A DNA stretch of 64,000 nt from Acinetobacter johnsonii CIP 64.6 (GTDB taxonomy: Bacteria; Pseudomonadota; Gammaproteobacteria; Pseudomonadales; Moraxellaceae), in contig NZ_KB849236.1 of assembly GCF_000368045.1 (NCBI RefSeq), positions 408,380 through 472,379 on the forward strand, given 5' to 3'. Below, piece after piece: positions 45,588 to 53,447 of this stretch. The number at the start of each line of letters is the position of its first letter. Position 1 is the stretch's first letter. Made by a program: the position numbers and the translations under genes. Under the pieces are notes generated by a model. That model made no database searches, was not told where the DNA came from, and was given only the letters and a program-made list of their open reading frames with translations.

Positions 45588-46400
45588 TTATTGTCGCGCC
45601 AATCGAATTGGGCGGGGCATCCATGACACATCTGACACACGACAAGGGTTAATGTCTAAACCACCACGGCGTGTATAAGCTGCGTACACCATCAGCTTTT
45701 CAGGTTTCAAATTTTGCCAAATATCGGCAAATATTTGTTCCACACATTGTTCGTGAAAACCGTTGTGCTGACGATAAGAGATAATATAAGCCAGTATACT
45801 GTTATAACAAGGCTTTTTACCTTTATATCGGATAAATACCGTGCCCCAATCAGGTTGTCCAGTTACTGGACAGTTACTTCTGAGTAAATGTGAGTAAATC
45901 TGTACTTCAACATCTTCCGCAGCATCATCTAATGCCAACAGATTAGCATTGGGATGATTTTCCAATTGGGTCGGAATCAGTTCATCTATACAGATACCTT
46001 CAGGTTGACTAATTTCCACGTCATCGACATGGAAAAGATCAATATTCACATCTGCGCCAGCGGCTACGGATAAATCCTGCTCAACCGTTGCTTTAAATGC
46101 CGCTTTAGACTCAAACTGAGTAAAGTTCATGCTATTAAAGTAAAGCTTTAATGACTTTGACTCAATTAGGTTGGGCGAGGTGGCCGGCAGACTGATGCGA
46201 CCAATGGCAACTTGCGGAACACCATGGTTATTTAACCAAGAAATTTCAAAAACATGCCACCAGTCTTTACCTTGTTGAATACCTTCAACATGTGCATAGT
46301 GCTCACGTGCTGTAGCACGGGCAATGGGAAAAAGAATATCGGGTTGATAAGTTGTAGGGTAATTGGTGTCTTTACCCAAAAGAGAATGTTCTACACTCAT
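45588..46400 (-). CDS. queF: NADPH-dependent 7-cyano-7-deazaguanine reductase
   Basis: This enzyme reduces preQ0 to preQ1 in queuosine synthesis. Its 270 residues are the long bimodular form. The catalytic cysteine lies in RSNCPVTGQPDWGTV, followed by the proton-relay Asp. The N-terminal half carries the QueF signature ESKSLKLYFNSMN, which in this form holds the nucleobase-binding Glu. The C-terminal HNGFHEQCVEQIF is normal. Its ATG overlaps the stop of the upstream ABC permease gene, so it is in one operon with an exporter. Confidence 0.95.
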   Translation of the reverse strand: MSVEHSLLGKDTNYPTTYQPDILFPIARATAREHYAHVEGIQQGKDWWHVFEISWLNNHGVPQVAIGRISLPATSPNLIESKSLKLYFNSMNFTQFESKAAFKATVEQDLSVAAGADVNIDLFHVDDVEISQPEGICIDELIPTQLENHPNANLLALDDAAEDVEVQIYSHLLRSNCPVTGQPDWGTVFIRYKGKKPCYNSILAYIISYRQHNGFHEQCVEQIFADIWQNLKPEKLMVYAAYTRRGGLDINPCRVSDVSWMPRPIRLARQ

Positions 46401-47173
46401 TATTCACGCATTCCTGAACCACGAGAAAGTAAATAGTAAGCAATGCCATAAAGCACTGCACAGCATATGGTCATAACAGATAGGGAGACGACGACGTTAA
46501 CATCACTATGACCTAAGATACCGAAACGAAAAGCATTGACCATATACACAATCGGATTGATCAACGATAAATTTTGCCAAAAAGGGCTGAGTGCTGAAAT
46601 GGCATAAAATACGCCACCTAAATAAGTTAAAGGCGTCAGCACAAATGTTGGGATGATGGAGATGTCATCAAAAGATTTGGCATACACCGCATTGATAAAA
46701 CCACCCAGTGAAAATAAGAACGAGGTGACCAAGACGGTGTAAATGGTAACAAACCAATTGGTAATATAAAGGTCAGTAAAAAATAAACTCATGGCTGTCA
46801 CAATGATACCGACCAAGACCCCACGACAGACACCGCCTAAGACAAAGCCCCATAAAATGGCATGCAAAGGTACAGGACTCATGATCAGCTCTTCAATACT
46901 TTTTTGAAATTTGGCACTAAAAAAGCTCGAAGAAACGTTAGCGTAACTGTTGGTAATCACCGCCATCATAATCAGTCCAGGCACGATGAACTGCATATAG
47001 CTAAAACCGCCCATCTCACCAATACGAGAGCCGACCAAATTGCCAAATATCACAAAGTACAAGCTCATGGTAATGGCAGGTGGAAGTAAAGTTTGCGGCC
47101 AGATGCGCATAAAGCGGCGAATTTCTTTATACACCAAAGTATATAAAGCTACGCTAAGTTGATTTAAGTTCAT
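46400..47173 (-). CDS. ABC-2 type permease (YadH-like)
   Basis: A 257-residue membrane protein with six helices and the ABC-2 signature LTPLTYLGGVFYAISALSPF near the C-terminus; PQTLLPPAITMSLYFVIFGN forms the first helix. It pairs with the ATPase encoded just upstream (ATGA-type overlap). E. coli YadGH has the same layout. The substrate is unknown. Confidence 0.92.
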   Translation of the reverse strand: MNLNQLSVALYTLVYKEIRRFMRIWPQTLLPPAITMSLYFVIFGNLVGSRIGEMGGFSYMQFIVPGLIMMAVITNSYANVSSSFFSAKFQKSIEELIMSPVPLHAILWGFVLGGVCRGVLVGIIVTAMSLFFTDLYITNWFVTIYTVLVTSFLFSLGGFINAVYAKSFDDISIIPTFVLTPLTYLGGVFYAISALSPFWQNLSLINPIVYMVNAFRFGILGHSDVNVVVSLSVMTICCAVLYGIAYYLLSRGSGMRE

Positions 47174-48105
47174 GGCGTAGTTCCTTCGAGATTTTTTTCG
47201 ACCATCTTCACAAACAGTTCTTCTAAACGGTTGGATTTGTTCCGCATACTACGAACTTGGATCCCCTGCGATTCGAGCAATTGAAATAAGTCATTGAGGG
47301 TATGCGCTCTATCCATAGTCACCTCTAAAGTCACGGCGTCGACTAAATGGAAACGAACCCCAATAATGTCGATATGAATTGGTTCAATCGGTGCGGCCAA
47401 ATCAAAAATAAAGGTTTCCTCATTGAGTTGATTGAGGAAATTTTTCATGCTGGTGTCTTCTTTAATCACACCACGGTCAATAATGGCAATTCGACGACAC
47501 AGCATTTCTGCTTCTTCTAAATAGTGTGTGGTTAAAATGATCGATGTGCCTTTATTGTTCATTTCTGTGAGGAAGTCCCACATCGAACGACGTAGCTCAA
47601 TATCAACCCCTGCTGTGGGTTCATCTAAAATAAGGAGTTTCGGTTCATGCATCATGGCACGGGCAATCATCAGGCGACGTTTCATACCACCTGAAAGCAT
47701 ACGGGCTTGAACACCGCGTTTTTCCCATAAGCCGAGTTTTTCTAAATATTCTTCGGCACGAACTTCCGCAATTTTTTTAGGAATACCATAATAGCCCGCT
47801 TGTGTGACTAAAATATCGAAGGTTTTTTCAAACTGACCGAAGTTAAACTCTTGAGGTACAACTCCTAAGCACTGTTTGGCTTGAGAGGGGTGTGTATCGA
47901 GATTATGTCCAAAAATTTCGACAGTGCCTGAGGTTTTCTTGGTCAATGAGCTGATAATACCAATCGTTGTAGATTTGCCTGCACCATTTGGTCCAAGAAG
48001 GGCATAGAACTCGCCTTCAGGAACAGTTAAATCGATGCCTTTTAAAGCCTGAAACCCATTTTTATAGGTTTTGGACAAATCTCTTAACGTCAATGCATCA
48101 GTCAT
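47170..48105 (-). CDS. ABC transporter ATP-binding protein (YadG-like)
   Basis: A 311-residue ATPase. Walker A GPNGAGKST (about 39-47), Q-loop VVPQEFNFGQ, signature RMLSGGMKRRLMIARAM, Walker B LLILDEPTAGVD and the H-loop TTHYLEEAE are all intact. The extra C-terminal domain is common in DrrA/YadG-type exporters. It drives the permease encoded next. No transcription terminator is seen before queF. Confidence 0.94.
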   Translation of the reverse strand: MTDALTLRDLSKTYKNGFQALKGIDLTVPEGEFYALLGPNGAGKSTTIGIISSLTKKTSGTVEIFGHNLDTHPSQAKQCLGVVPQEFNFGQFEKTFDILVTQAGYYGIPKKIAEVRAEEYLEKLGLWEKRGVQARMLSGGMKRRLMIARAMMHEPKLLILDEPTAGVDIELRRSMWDFLTEMNNKGTSIILTTHYLEEAEMLCRRIAIIDRGVIKEDTSMKNFLNQLNEETFIFDLAAPIEPIHIDIIGVRFHLVDAVTLEVTMDRAHTLNDLFQLLESQGIQVRSMRNKSNRLEELFVKMVEKNLEGTTP

Positions 48106-48283
48106 GAAATTCTCGAATGATTAATAGTGGCACTATTGTGAGCGATTATGCCTAATAAACCAAGTAATCTACTCGCAATTCTGTGTTGCAGATATGGAAC
48201 ATTGTATAAAGCATAAGCAGGAAAATCACTCTAAGCTATATAGATGCTTTACCTTGTGATTTTTTTTGATATGATGTGCTCGC

Positions 48284-48359
48284 GCGCTCATAGCTCAACT
48301 GGATAGAGTACAGGTCTCCGAAGCCTGTGGCGTGGGTTCGAGTCCCGCTGAGCGCACCA
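48284..48359 (+). tRNA. tRNA-Arg(CCG), probable prophage attachment site
   Basis: A 76-nt cloverleaf. Acceptor GCGCTCA pairs with TGAGCGC, the discriminator is A, and CCA is encoded at 48357-48359. The anticodon loop CTCCGAA gives CCG (arginine). Prophage-type genes begin directly after it, which suggests that its 3' end served as attB. Confidence 0.95.
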
Positions 48360-48392
48360 ATACACACTATAAAAACAATAACTTATATGTAC

Positions 48393-48413
48393 TTTGGCGT
48401 AAATTTGGCGTAA
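48393..48413 (+). repeat. Tandem TTTGGCGTAA repeats beside the tRNA (possible integrase arm sites)
   Basis: TTTGGCGTAA occurs at 48393-48402 and 48404-48413, 11 bases apart, about one helical turn. Their place just inside the presumed attL suits arm-type binding sites of a tyrosine integrase. This is inferred from layout. Confidence 0.45.
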
Positions 48414-48430
48414 TCCATATTTTAAACAAG

Positions 48431-48456
48431 AAAAACCCCGCTATATTTTGCGGGGT
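48431..48456 (-). terminator. Terminator of the prophage leftward operon, overlapping the last gene
   Basis: ACCCCGC / GCGGGGT stem and T-run on the minus strand. One arm encodes the last codons (Pro-Arg-Lys region) of the excisionase-like gene, whose stop lies in the loop region. Confidence 0.85.
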
Positions 48457-48707
48457 CTGCCTGTCTTGATTTTCAGATCGTCTGGTCTTTCACTCAACCA
48501 ATCAGACAGCATCTTCAAGTTCCATCTGCGACCTTTTGAGTTTGTCATAATGTATCTTGGTTTTGGGAATCCCTTTAAGCAAATAATTGATGCTTTAAAA
48601 TAAGTGTTTGCATAACCCAAAAAATCTGCCGCCTGTTCATCTGTCAACCAAATGTCTGAAGGTGGCAGGGCAACAACCAAGTTACCCATGTTTGCCATTG
48701 CTGTCAT
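48441..48707 (-). CDS. Excisionase/AlpA-like DNA-binding protein
   Basis: An 88-residue protein with a MerR/AlpA-like helix-turn-helix: IWLTDEQAADFLGYANTYFK, then the wing FPKPRYIMTNSKGRRWN and a helix LSDWLSERPD, ending in a basic tail GRPRKI. As the gene closest to the presumed attachment site it could be the excisionase. An alternative start at the MANMG methionine would shorten it by three residues. Expression comes from the leftward early operon. Confidence 0.6.
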   Translation of the reverse strand: MTAMANMGNLVVALPPSDIWLTDEQAADFLGYANTYFKASIICLKGFPKPRYIMTNSKGRRWNLKMLSDWLSERPDDLKIKTGRPRKI

Positions 48708-49057
48708 TGATTCACCTCAAATCTTTTACCTGCTTTGATTTCTTCATCTTCAGCATGCTGAATACGGTATGGTGATAAAACTGACATATTTGCTTCAACA
48801 ATAACTCGACCATTGAAATTGCAAATCGGAGCTACCACCGGGTAATCCTTGTTACTTATTACCTGCCAAACACTATGATTTAATGCACACGGGTTATTTG
48901 TAAAAACAACCTTATCCCCAACCTCAAAAATATTGTGCTGGCGGCGGTATTTGAGCAACTCCTCTTTGATTTCAGTCAAAGTAAATCCATGTGCTACCGC
49001 CCTTTTGTAAAACCCATTCAGGTACTCATACCCGCCCAATTGCTCAATTAGATTCAC
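48704..49057 (-). CDS. Prophage protein of unknown function, 117 residues
   Basis: An N-terminal helical half (YEYLNGFYKRAVAHGFTLTE) is followed by a beta-rich KOW/SH3-like-looking half (IFEVGDKVVFTNNPCALNHS, WQVISNKDYPVVAPICNF). Its stop overlaps the next start by four bases. I recognise no family; the sequence reads as a normal codon-biased phage gene. Confidence 0.7.
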   Translation of the reverse strand: MNLIEQLGGYEYLNGFYKRAVAHGFTLTEIKEELLKYRRQHNIFEVGDKVVFTNNPCALNHSVWQVISNKDYPVVAPICNFNGRVIVEANMSVLSPYRIQHAEDEEIKAGKRFEVNQ

Positions 49058-49316
49058 TGGACACCTCCATACAACTTTCTACATCTGCGATGGCTCTTTT
49101 CAGGTATTTCTTGTGGCGACTAACCTTTACCGCCACCTTGGCATCAGCCAAACCACCCCAACTTGCCACCAGCTCATGACTTTTGACCAACTGCTTCAAT
49201 TGCTCAGTATGAAACGAAAGCCCATCCTCCAAACTGCAAAACCCAAATCCCATCTCAACCAGTTCTTTTGATCTTTGAAGTCCATTTTTTTGAAAGTATT
49301 TCACTGCATCATTCAT
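49044..49316 (-). CDS. Prophage protein of unknown function, 90 residues
   Basis: A basic, helical protein: MNDAVKYFQKNGLQRSKELV, then HTEQLKQLVKSHELVASWGG and KVSRHKKYLKRAIADVESCM. GAGGTGT lies before the ATG. It overlaps both neighbours by a few bases in the leftward operon. Confidence 0.68.
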   Translation of the reverse strand: MNDAVKYFQKNGLQRSKELVEMGFGFCSLEDGLSFHTEQLKQLVKSHELVASWGGLADAKVAVKVSRHKKYLKRAIADVESCMEVSSESN

Positions 49317-49627
49317 GACACCTCTCCTAAAGACTTCACCACACCAACCTTGTCATGCATTGCGATATAGCTACTCAGCACGTGATAATACAAATCAGCA
49401 TTGCAATTAATCTCAAGAATCACACCAGTGCCATTATTTACGCGCTGTCTTAAAGTTGCTTCTAGCTTACTAATAAAGCCGCTGTGCAAGTGATGCGACT
49501 CGCTTGTTATGTTGTATAAAGCGCCTGTTTGACCTGCATCTAACACCAAATTAAACGGCTTCTCTTTGTGTAGCTCGCCAATGATGAAGTTAGCCACAGC
49601 AATATTTGTTTGTTGGAGGTTAGTCAT
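49313..49627 (-). CDS. Prophage protein of unknown function, 104 residues
   Basis: Starts MTNLQQTNIAVANFIIGELH; the middle is mixed alpha/beta (NLVLDAGQTGALYN, GVILEINCNADLYYHVLSSY). The ATG overlaps the upstream stop as ATGACTAA, the same junction seen at 63985. No recognised domain. Confidence 0.7.
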   Translation of the reverse strand: MTNLQQTNIAVANFIIGELHKEKPFNLVLDAGQTGALYNITSESHHLHSGFISKLEATLRQRVNNGTGVILEINCNADLYYHVLSSYIAMHDKVGVVKSLGEVS

Positions 49628-50183
49628 TGGCCTCGTCCTCATTCCAGCAAATATCACTATCTTCACCGCGCGCATCCATTTCACCAGTATTACCGCATCC
49701 TGTGCACTTCACTTCATCGCCATCATGAAACCAACCCTTTGTAGAAGCTTCGGCAGCAGTGGAGTAAATAATTGCTTCGTGATGTCCGCACTTAAAGCAA
49801 TCAGAAGCCCATTCAACTTTCAATTCTGTTATTTGTGACTCCTGTGCCTTAACTGCCGCTTCAATAATCTTCCAACCGTCAAGTCTTTCTAATCGACGAG
49901 AATCCATTCCACTTGCTTCGACCTGCTGTTCAACCATTCGTTCAATTGCAACAACGGTCTTGGTATCATCTTTGATTAAAACAAAACCTTCAGGCACCGC
50001 TTGGGCTTTGACTGCTTGCTCAAATCCATAGAATGCGCCATTTACCCATGCCGCCAATCCAACAGGCATACCGTTATTCTTCTCAACATAACAACCTAAG
50101 TGCTCATCAAAGTTAAGATACTCAAGCTTCTCCTCAATATATTTAAGTTTCTCAAATTCAGCTTTTAATTCTTTAATTTCCAT
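49620..50183 (-). CDS. Prophage protein with a C-terminal zinc ribbon
   Basis: 187 residues. An N-terminal coiled segment (EIKELKAEFEKLKYIEEKLE) and a middle helix are followed by a CxxC...CxxC zinc ribbon (CFKCGHHEAI ... CTGCGNTGEM), which resembles Lar-type restriction-alleviation ribbons. The start at 50183 has AGGAG upstream. The ribbon suggests nucleic-acid or protein binding; I do not assign a function. Confidence 0.72.
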   Translation of the reverse strand: MEIKELKAEFEKLKYIEEKLEYLNFDEHLGCYVEKNNGMPVGLAAWVNGAFYGFEQAVKAQAVPEGFVLIKDDTKTVVAIERMVEQQVEASGMDSRRLERLDGWKIIEAAVKAQESQITELKVEWASDCFKCGHHEAIIYSTAAEASTKGWFHDGDEVKCTGCGNTGEMDARGEDSDICWNEDEAND

Positions 50184-50221
50184 CACACTCTCCTGAGCAA
50201 ACATCTGCGCAAAATCTTGAT

Positions 50222-50293
50222 TTATTGTTGAAATTGCGCAAATAATTGCTCTAAATCTTTATTAATCGCGTTTTAAGTATTGCGAATATCCAT
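50222..50293 (-). pseudogene. Possible 23-codon microgene with an in-frame stop
   Basis: The ATG at 50293 overlaps the upstream stop as TGATG, as most genes here do. It reads MDIRNT, then TAA, then NAINKDLEQLFAQFQQ before a second TAA. A single CAA-to-TAA change would explain the interruption. It is too short to be certain. Confidence 0.3.
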
Positions 50294-50676
50294 CACGCGA
50301 CCTCATAGAAGCGCTTAGCTTCATCAAAATCAGAAGTAATTAACTCAACACCATCTTTGTAGCAGTGCACGATTTCACCGTACTTAAAAGCTTGTTCAGC
50401 CTGCTGCATGTTTTTGCACTGGTACATCGGTTCTTTAAACCAGTCTTCTGTATAAAACATTTGTTTCTGGTGTTCTTCGGTTGTACCTTCCCACTCTTGA
50501 ACCTGAAAATATTCATCAAATGACTCAATCATGAACTCATTACCTTCAGCTTTAGTCATTGCTCTGTAGCGAGCCAAAGCACGTTCAGCAATTTCTTTTG
50601 ATGCAGCAGGTGATTGCTCATGAGTACTATCATCTTCAGGACAGATTCCTATGCACCACAATTTATTATTTTCCAT
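50293..50676 (-). CDS. Prophage protein of unknown function, 127 residues
   Basis: An acidic protein: MENNKLWCIGICPEDDSTHE, a helix ASKEIAERALARYRAMTKAE, then a Trp/Tyr-rich middle and a second helix QQAEQAFKYGEIVHCYKDG. The ATG at 50676 is preceded by GAGGTGGCGTG, the recurring boundary sequence. No family recognised. Confidence 0.7.
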   Translation of the reverse strand: MENNKLWCIGICPEDDSTHEQSPAASKEIAERALARYRAMTKAEGNEFMIESFDEYFQVQEWEGTTEEHQKQMFYTEDWFKEPMYQCKNMQQAEQAFKYGEIVHCYKDGVELITSDFDEAKRFYEVA

Positions 50677-50692
50677 CACGCCACCTCAACCT

Positions 50693-51064
50693 TTAATAAT
50701 ATTCGTCATCAAGCCATTCACATTCGTCTTCATAGCTCTGATAAAACTTTGAAACACAATCAGGGCAAGCTTCATAAACTGGCCCACACATGCCTTCATC
50801 GGGATCACGATATGAACTCAAATAAGGAACAAGATTTCCGCATTTCCTACAGCATTCCCATTGCACAGGATCTTCTTTTTTGGCTTGAATCGCTGCTTGA
50901 TGCTCATTCCAGCATTGATCACACATGTTGTAATATTCGGCACCAAAGCTATCGGCTTCTGAACAAATACGGTGAGTAGCCTTAATATCGTGGTGTGTGT
51001 AGCAAAATGTTCCCCATTCATCATCGTGAATAGAAACGGATTGTCCTGGTAAATGTGCAGACAT
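50693..51064 (-). CDS. Prophage protein with several CxxC pairs
   Basis: 123 residues. Cysteine pairs CDQC, CRKC and CPDC plus His residues (CYTHHDIKATHRIC) suggest two zinc-binding knuckles. The C-terminus is Asp/Glu/Tyr-rich (DECEWLDDEYY). GGAGGC lies upstream of the ATG. I do not recognise a family; nucleic-acid binding or a host-inhibitor role is conceivable. Confidence 0.7.
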   Translation of the reverse strand: MSAHLPGQSVSIHDDEWGTFCYTHHDIKATHRICSEADSFGAEYYNMCDQCWNEHQAAIQAKKEDPVQWECCRKCGNLVPYLSSYRDPDEGMCGPVYEACPDCVSKFYQSYEDECEWLDDEYY

Positions 51065-51080
51065 TTTTAAGCCTCCTTTC

Positions 51081-51275
51081 TTAATTGGCTAGTACGTTGA
51101 CAGCATTTAACACAGTGATGTTTGCTAGATTGACAGGCTTTGAACTCAGTAAGTCCATGCAAGTCGCATTTGCCTTCAAAAGTACTTTCACCTTCGCCAA
51201 GTTAATCTGACGATGCACTTCCACAAATTTAGCAATCGCTTCCGAATAATCGGGCTTAATTTTTGTTTCAAACAT
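51081..51275 (-). CDS. Small prophage protein, 64 residues
   Basis: MFETKIKPDYSEAIAKFVEV followed by a helical, hydrophobic-rich middle (INLAKVKVLLKANATCMDLL). The ATG at 51275 overlaps the previous stop as TGATG and is preceded by GAGGTGGCG. Function unknown. Confidence 0.6.
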   Translation of the reverse strand: MFETKIKPDYSEAIAKFVEVHRQINLAKVKVLLKANATCMDLLSSKPVNLANITVLNAVNVLAN

Positions 51276-51511
51276 CACGCCACCTCAATCTTTGCCAAGA
51301 AGCTATCAACCGTTTCATTCTCAAAAGATATAAAGCTATCTTCCAGAGTTGTTCCAAAAAACACATTCACGCCCTTAGAGACACTCACATAATCATCAAA
51401 AGGCTGATCGTCACCTTGAGCTAGGATTCGCTCCCTTACAAAACGCTCAGTCACAGCGCAAATCAAATCAACATTCACTACTGTGTTTTCAACTTTTATA
51501 AATCTTGCCAT
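51275..51511 (-). CDS. Small prophage protein, 78 residues
   Basis: A beta-rich protein: MARFIKVENTVVNVDLICAV, then VSVSKGVNVFFGTTLEDSFI and an acidic C-terminal helix. The start at 51511 overlaps the upstream stop (TGATG) with AAGGTGGCG before it. It resembles small PH-like phage proteins, but I cannot assign it. Confidence 0.65.
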   Translation of the reverse strand: MARFIKVENTVVNVDLICAVTERFVRERILAQGDDQPFDDYVSVSKGVNVFFGTTLEDSFISFENETVDSFLAKIEVA

Positions 51512-51672
51512 CACGCCACCTTCTTATATTTTCTATAATATTTTGCAAAACACCATGCGAACCGCTTTCTACCAAACCCTAACATCTGCTCACCATTCTG
51601 AATTTTGATGTGTCGAATCTGGTGTGTTGTGCCTTCATCAATATTTACTGCAAGTTGACCAACCTTAAACAT
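51511..51672 (-). CDS. Small basic prophage protein, 53 residues
   Basis: MFKVGQLAVNIDEGTTHQIR at the start, a middle NGEQMLGFGRKRFAWCFAKY and a Lys/Arg/Tyr-rich tail ending KKVA. Both junctions are TGATG overlaps, and GAGGTGGTG precedes the start. It fills exactly the gap between its neighbours, which supports it as a real gene despite its length. Confidence 0.68.
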   Translation of the reverse strand: MFKVGQLAVNIDEGTTHQIRHIKIQNGEQMLGFGRKRFAWCFAKYYRKYKKVA

Positions 51673-51908
51673 CACACCACCTCATTAAACGGGTCATGTT
51701 TCTTAAATTCTTCATACAAGCGCACGGCAATCTTATTTAGCTTTCCGTTCGCCATAATGACCACACCGCGAGGAAAGTTCTTATTCACCACCTCACAATA
51801 AAAATGCGTGTCACCTGAGCTATGACGCACACCCCGATAGCCGATGCGGACAAGCCAGATAATGAAGGCTTCGCTCATAAGGGGATGAACGCGAGTTAAT
51901 TTTTTCAT
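51672..51908 (-). CDS. Small prophage protein, 78 residues
   Basis: MKKLTRVHPLMSEAFIIWLV, then a basic/aromatic middle (GYRGVRHSSGDTHFYCEVVN) and a helix IAVRLYEEFKKHD. It overlaps the exonuclease gene upstream by four bases. Function unknown. Confidence 0.65.
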   Translation of the reverse strand: MKKLTRVHPLMSEAFIIWLVRIGYRGVRHSSGDTHFYCEVVNKNFPRGVVIMANGKLNKIAVRLYEEFKKHDPFNEVV

Positions 51909-52564
51909 GCAGCCACCTTTACCTTGCTACGTTCAGCAAAAAGCTTTGCGTAATATTCTTGACAGTGCGGAACCTTGTCTTTGATTTTTTGAATGATTGC
52001 TTCGTCACGCTCGATGACTACAGTCGTCTTGCGCTCTCGAATATCAATCTTTTCTACCAGGTGAACCAATTGATCTATGTCATCCCAACCGTTCAACAAT
52101 TCAGGCGGGCAAGGGAATAGCCAAAAATCAATATTCGCTACATCGCAGTCATACAGCCACATATAGGCTTGCATCTGTACGTCATAGCCAGCCTTTTTGA
52201 CTTTCTCCATTGCTTCATCTGCAAAGAATGGATGTGTGCCAATATCCCAAGTGCATTTGGTATCAATAATCAGCTTATTCTTGAGATCAAGAACGTCACA
52301 CTCGCCAGTGATTAACTCATTTTCAACACGACCAACGTGCTTTTGATAATTGCGTAGACGCATCTTTCCAGACATCTCAATTGCCAAATCTTCGAGCAAA
52401 TTGCCTTTTTGCGTGTACTGGTTGCCAGTGAATGAGCGAAAACCGTATAAGTCCTCTTTCACGATGTCACGGATTGCAGACTTTGCCGTGTCGCTGATGA
52501 CAGCCGCTTTAGAGCGACCATCACCAATAAGTTTATGAAGGGATGAACATCGGAATAGTTTCAC
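51905..52564 (-). CDS. YqaJ-type viral exonuclease (lambda Exo-like)
   Basis: A 219-residue PD-(D/E)xK nuclease. The acidic catalytic residues lie in ITGECDVLDLKN and the (D)xK motif in LIIDTKCTWD. QKGNLLEDLAIEMSG carries the upstream helical Glu. It should resect double-stranded ends 5' to 3' and hand the 3' strand to the RecT protein encoded next (one-base stop/start overlap), forming a two-component recombinase. Confidence 0.85.
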   Translation of the reverse strand: MKLFRCSSLHKLIGDGRSKAAVISDTAKSAIRDIVKEDLYGFRSFTGNQYTQKGNLLEDLAIEMSGKMRLRNYQKHVGRVENELITGECDVLDLKNKLIIDTKCTWDIGTHPFFADEAMEKVKKAGYDVQMQAYMWLYDCDVANIDFWLFPCPPELLNGWDDIDQLVHLVEKIDIRERKTTVVIERDEAIIQKIKDKVPHCQEYYAKLFAERSKVKVAA

Positions 52565-53436
52565 TATTGAGCCTCCACCGCTACACGCTGCGCATCTGTC
52601 AATGTGTAACCATTCAAGATATAAGCCTTATCAATCGCACCAGCGTTCAACTGCTCAAGCGCTGCATCAAACTCATCATCATTCAGCGTGAGTTTTGGCG
52701 GCTCTAAATCCGCAACAGATTCACTATGGTCGATGTAATCAAAATCATTAGTTTCCACATCACGAACAATGGCTTGATCCGCAAGTTGTGCAGTCTGCAT
52801 CTCAATTGAAAGTGGGGCTTGCTTCGATAAAAGCAGCTTTAACACGGTTTTAAGCGCCATGGCTTCAAACTGGTCTTTCCACACACCAAAGCCTTTTTTG
52901 GCTGTTTGGCTGTACTTGTTGGCGTGCTTCATTACTTCCTCTTTACTCATATAGAGTTCAGCGGTGAAGCCATTAATCAGCTTAAAAAACGCCACATATC
53001 CAATCGGGTTGCCACTTGGTTTAACCGACCAATCAAACTCATAGCCAAGCAATGGGTTTGCGGATAACAATTGACCCTCATAAACAGGAGTTGCAGCAAT
53101 GCGGCTGAACTGACCTGAGCGTTGAGCCAATTGAATGAATCCTTTATACCCAAGCTGAAATTGAGCTTCGATAGTGTTTGTCTTGTTGTTCTTAAAAGGA
53201 ACAATGTAAGCAAAGCCAAGGTTGTTATTGATTGGCAAGTTTAATGTCGCAGCCATGCAAGCAGCGCTAAATACGGTCTGTGGATCTGCATTAACAAGCA
53301 TTGAATTACTGTTCACGATCTGCAAAACAGAAGTTGCAAAAGCAGGGGCATTTTTGCCAACAAGCTCTTTTAATTTTTCCTGAACTACAGGACGATCAAA
53401 GAAAGCTTTGGTTGTATGTTGTACTGGTGCATTCAT
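52564..53436 (-). CDS. recT: RecT-family single-strand annealing protein
   Basis: 290 residues. The RecT core is clear: CMAATLNLPINNNLGFAYIV, FQLGYKGFIQLAQRSGQFSR, PIGYVAFFKLINGF and MALKTVLKLLLSKQAPLS. It anneals complementary strands during phage recombination. The C-terminal tail is acidic and variable. It is paired with the YqaJ exonuclease. Confidence 0.92.
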   Translation of the reverse strand: MNAPVQHTTKAFFDRPVVQEKLKELVGKNAPAFATSVLQIVNSNSMLVNADPQTVFSAACMAATLNLPINNNLGFAYIVPFKNNKTNTIEAQFQLGYKGFIQLAQRSGQFSRIAATPVYEGQLLSANPLLGYEFDWSVKPSGNPIGYVAFFKLINGFTAELYMSKEEVMKHANKYSQTAKKGFGVWKDQFEAMALKTVLKLLLSKQAPLSIEMQTAQLADQAIVRDVETNDFDYIDHSESVADLEPPKLTLNDDEFDAALEQLNAGAIDKAYILNGYTLTDAQRVAVEAQ

Positions 53437-53447
53437 ATTCTTATTCC

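Noticed and set aside
48284..48359. tRNA remnant produced by prophage insertion
   Set aside because: The tRNA is complete with encoded CCA, so it is a functional gene and not a fragment.
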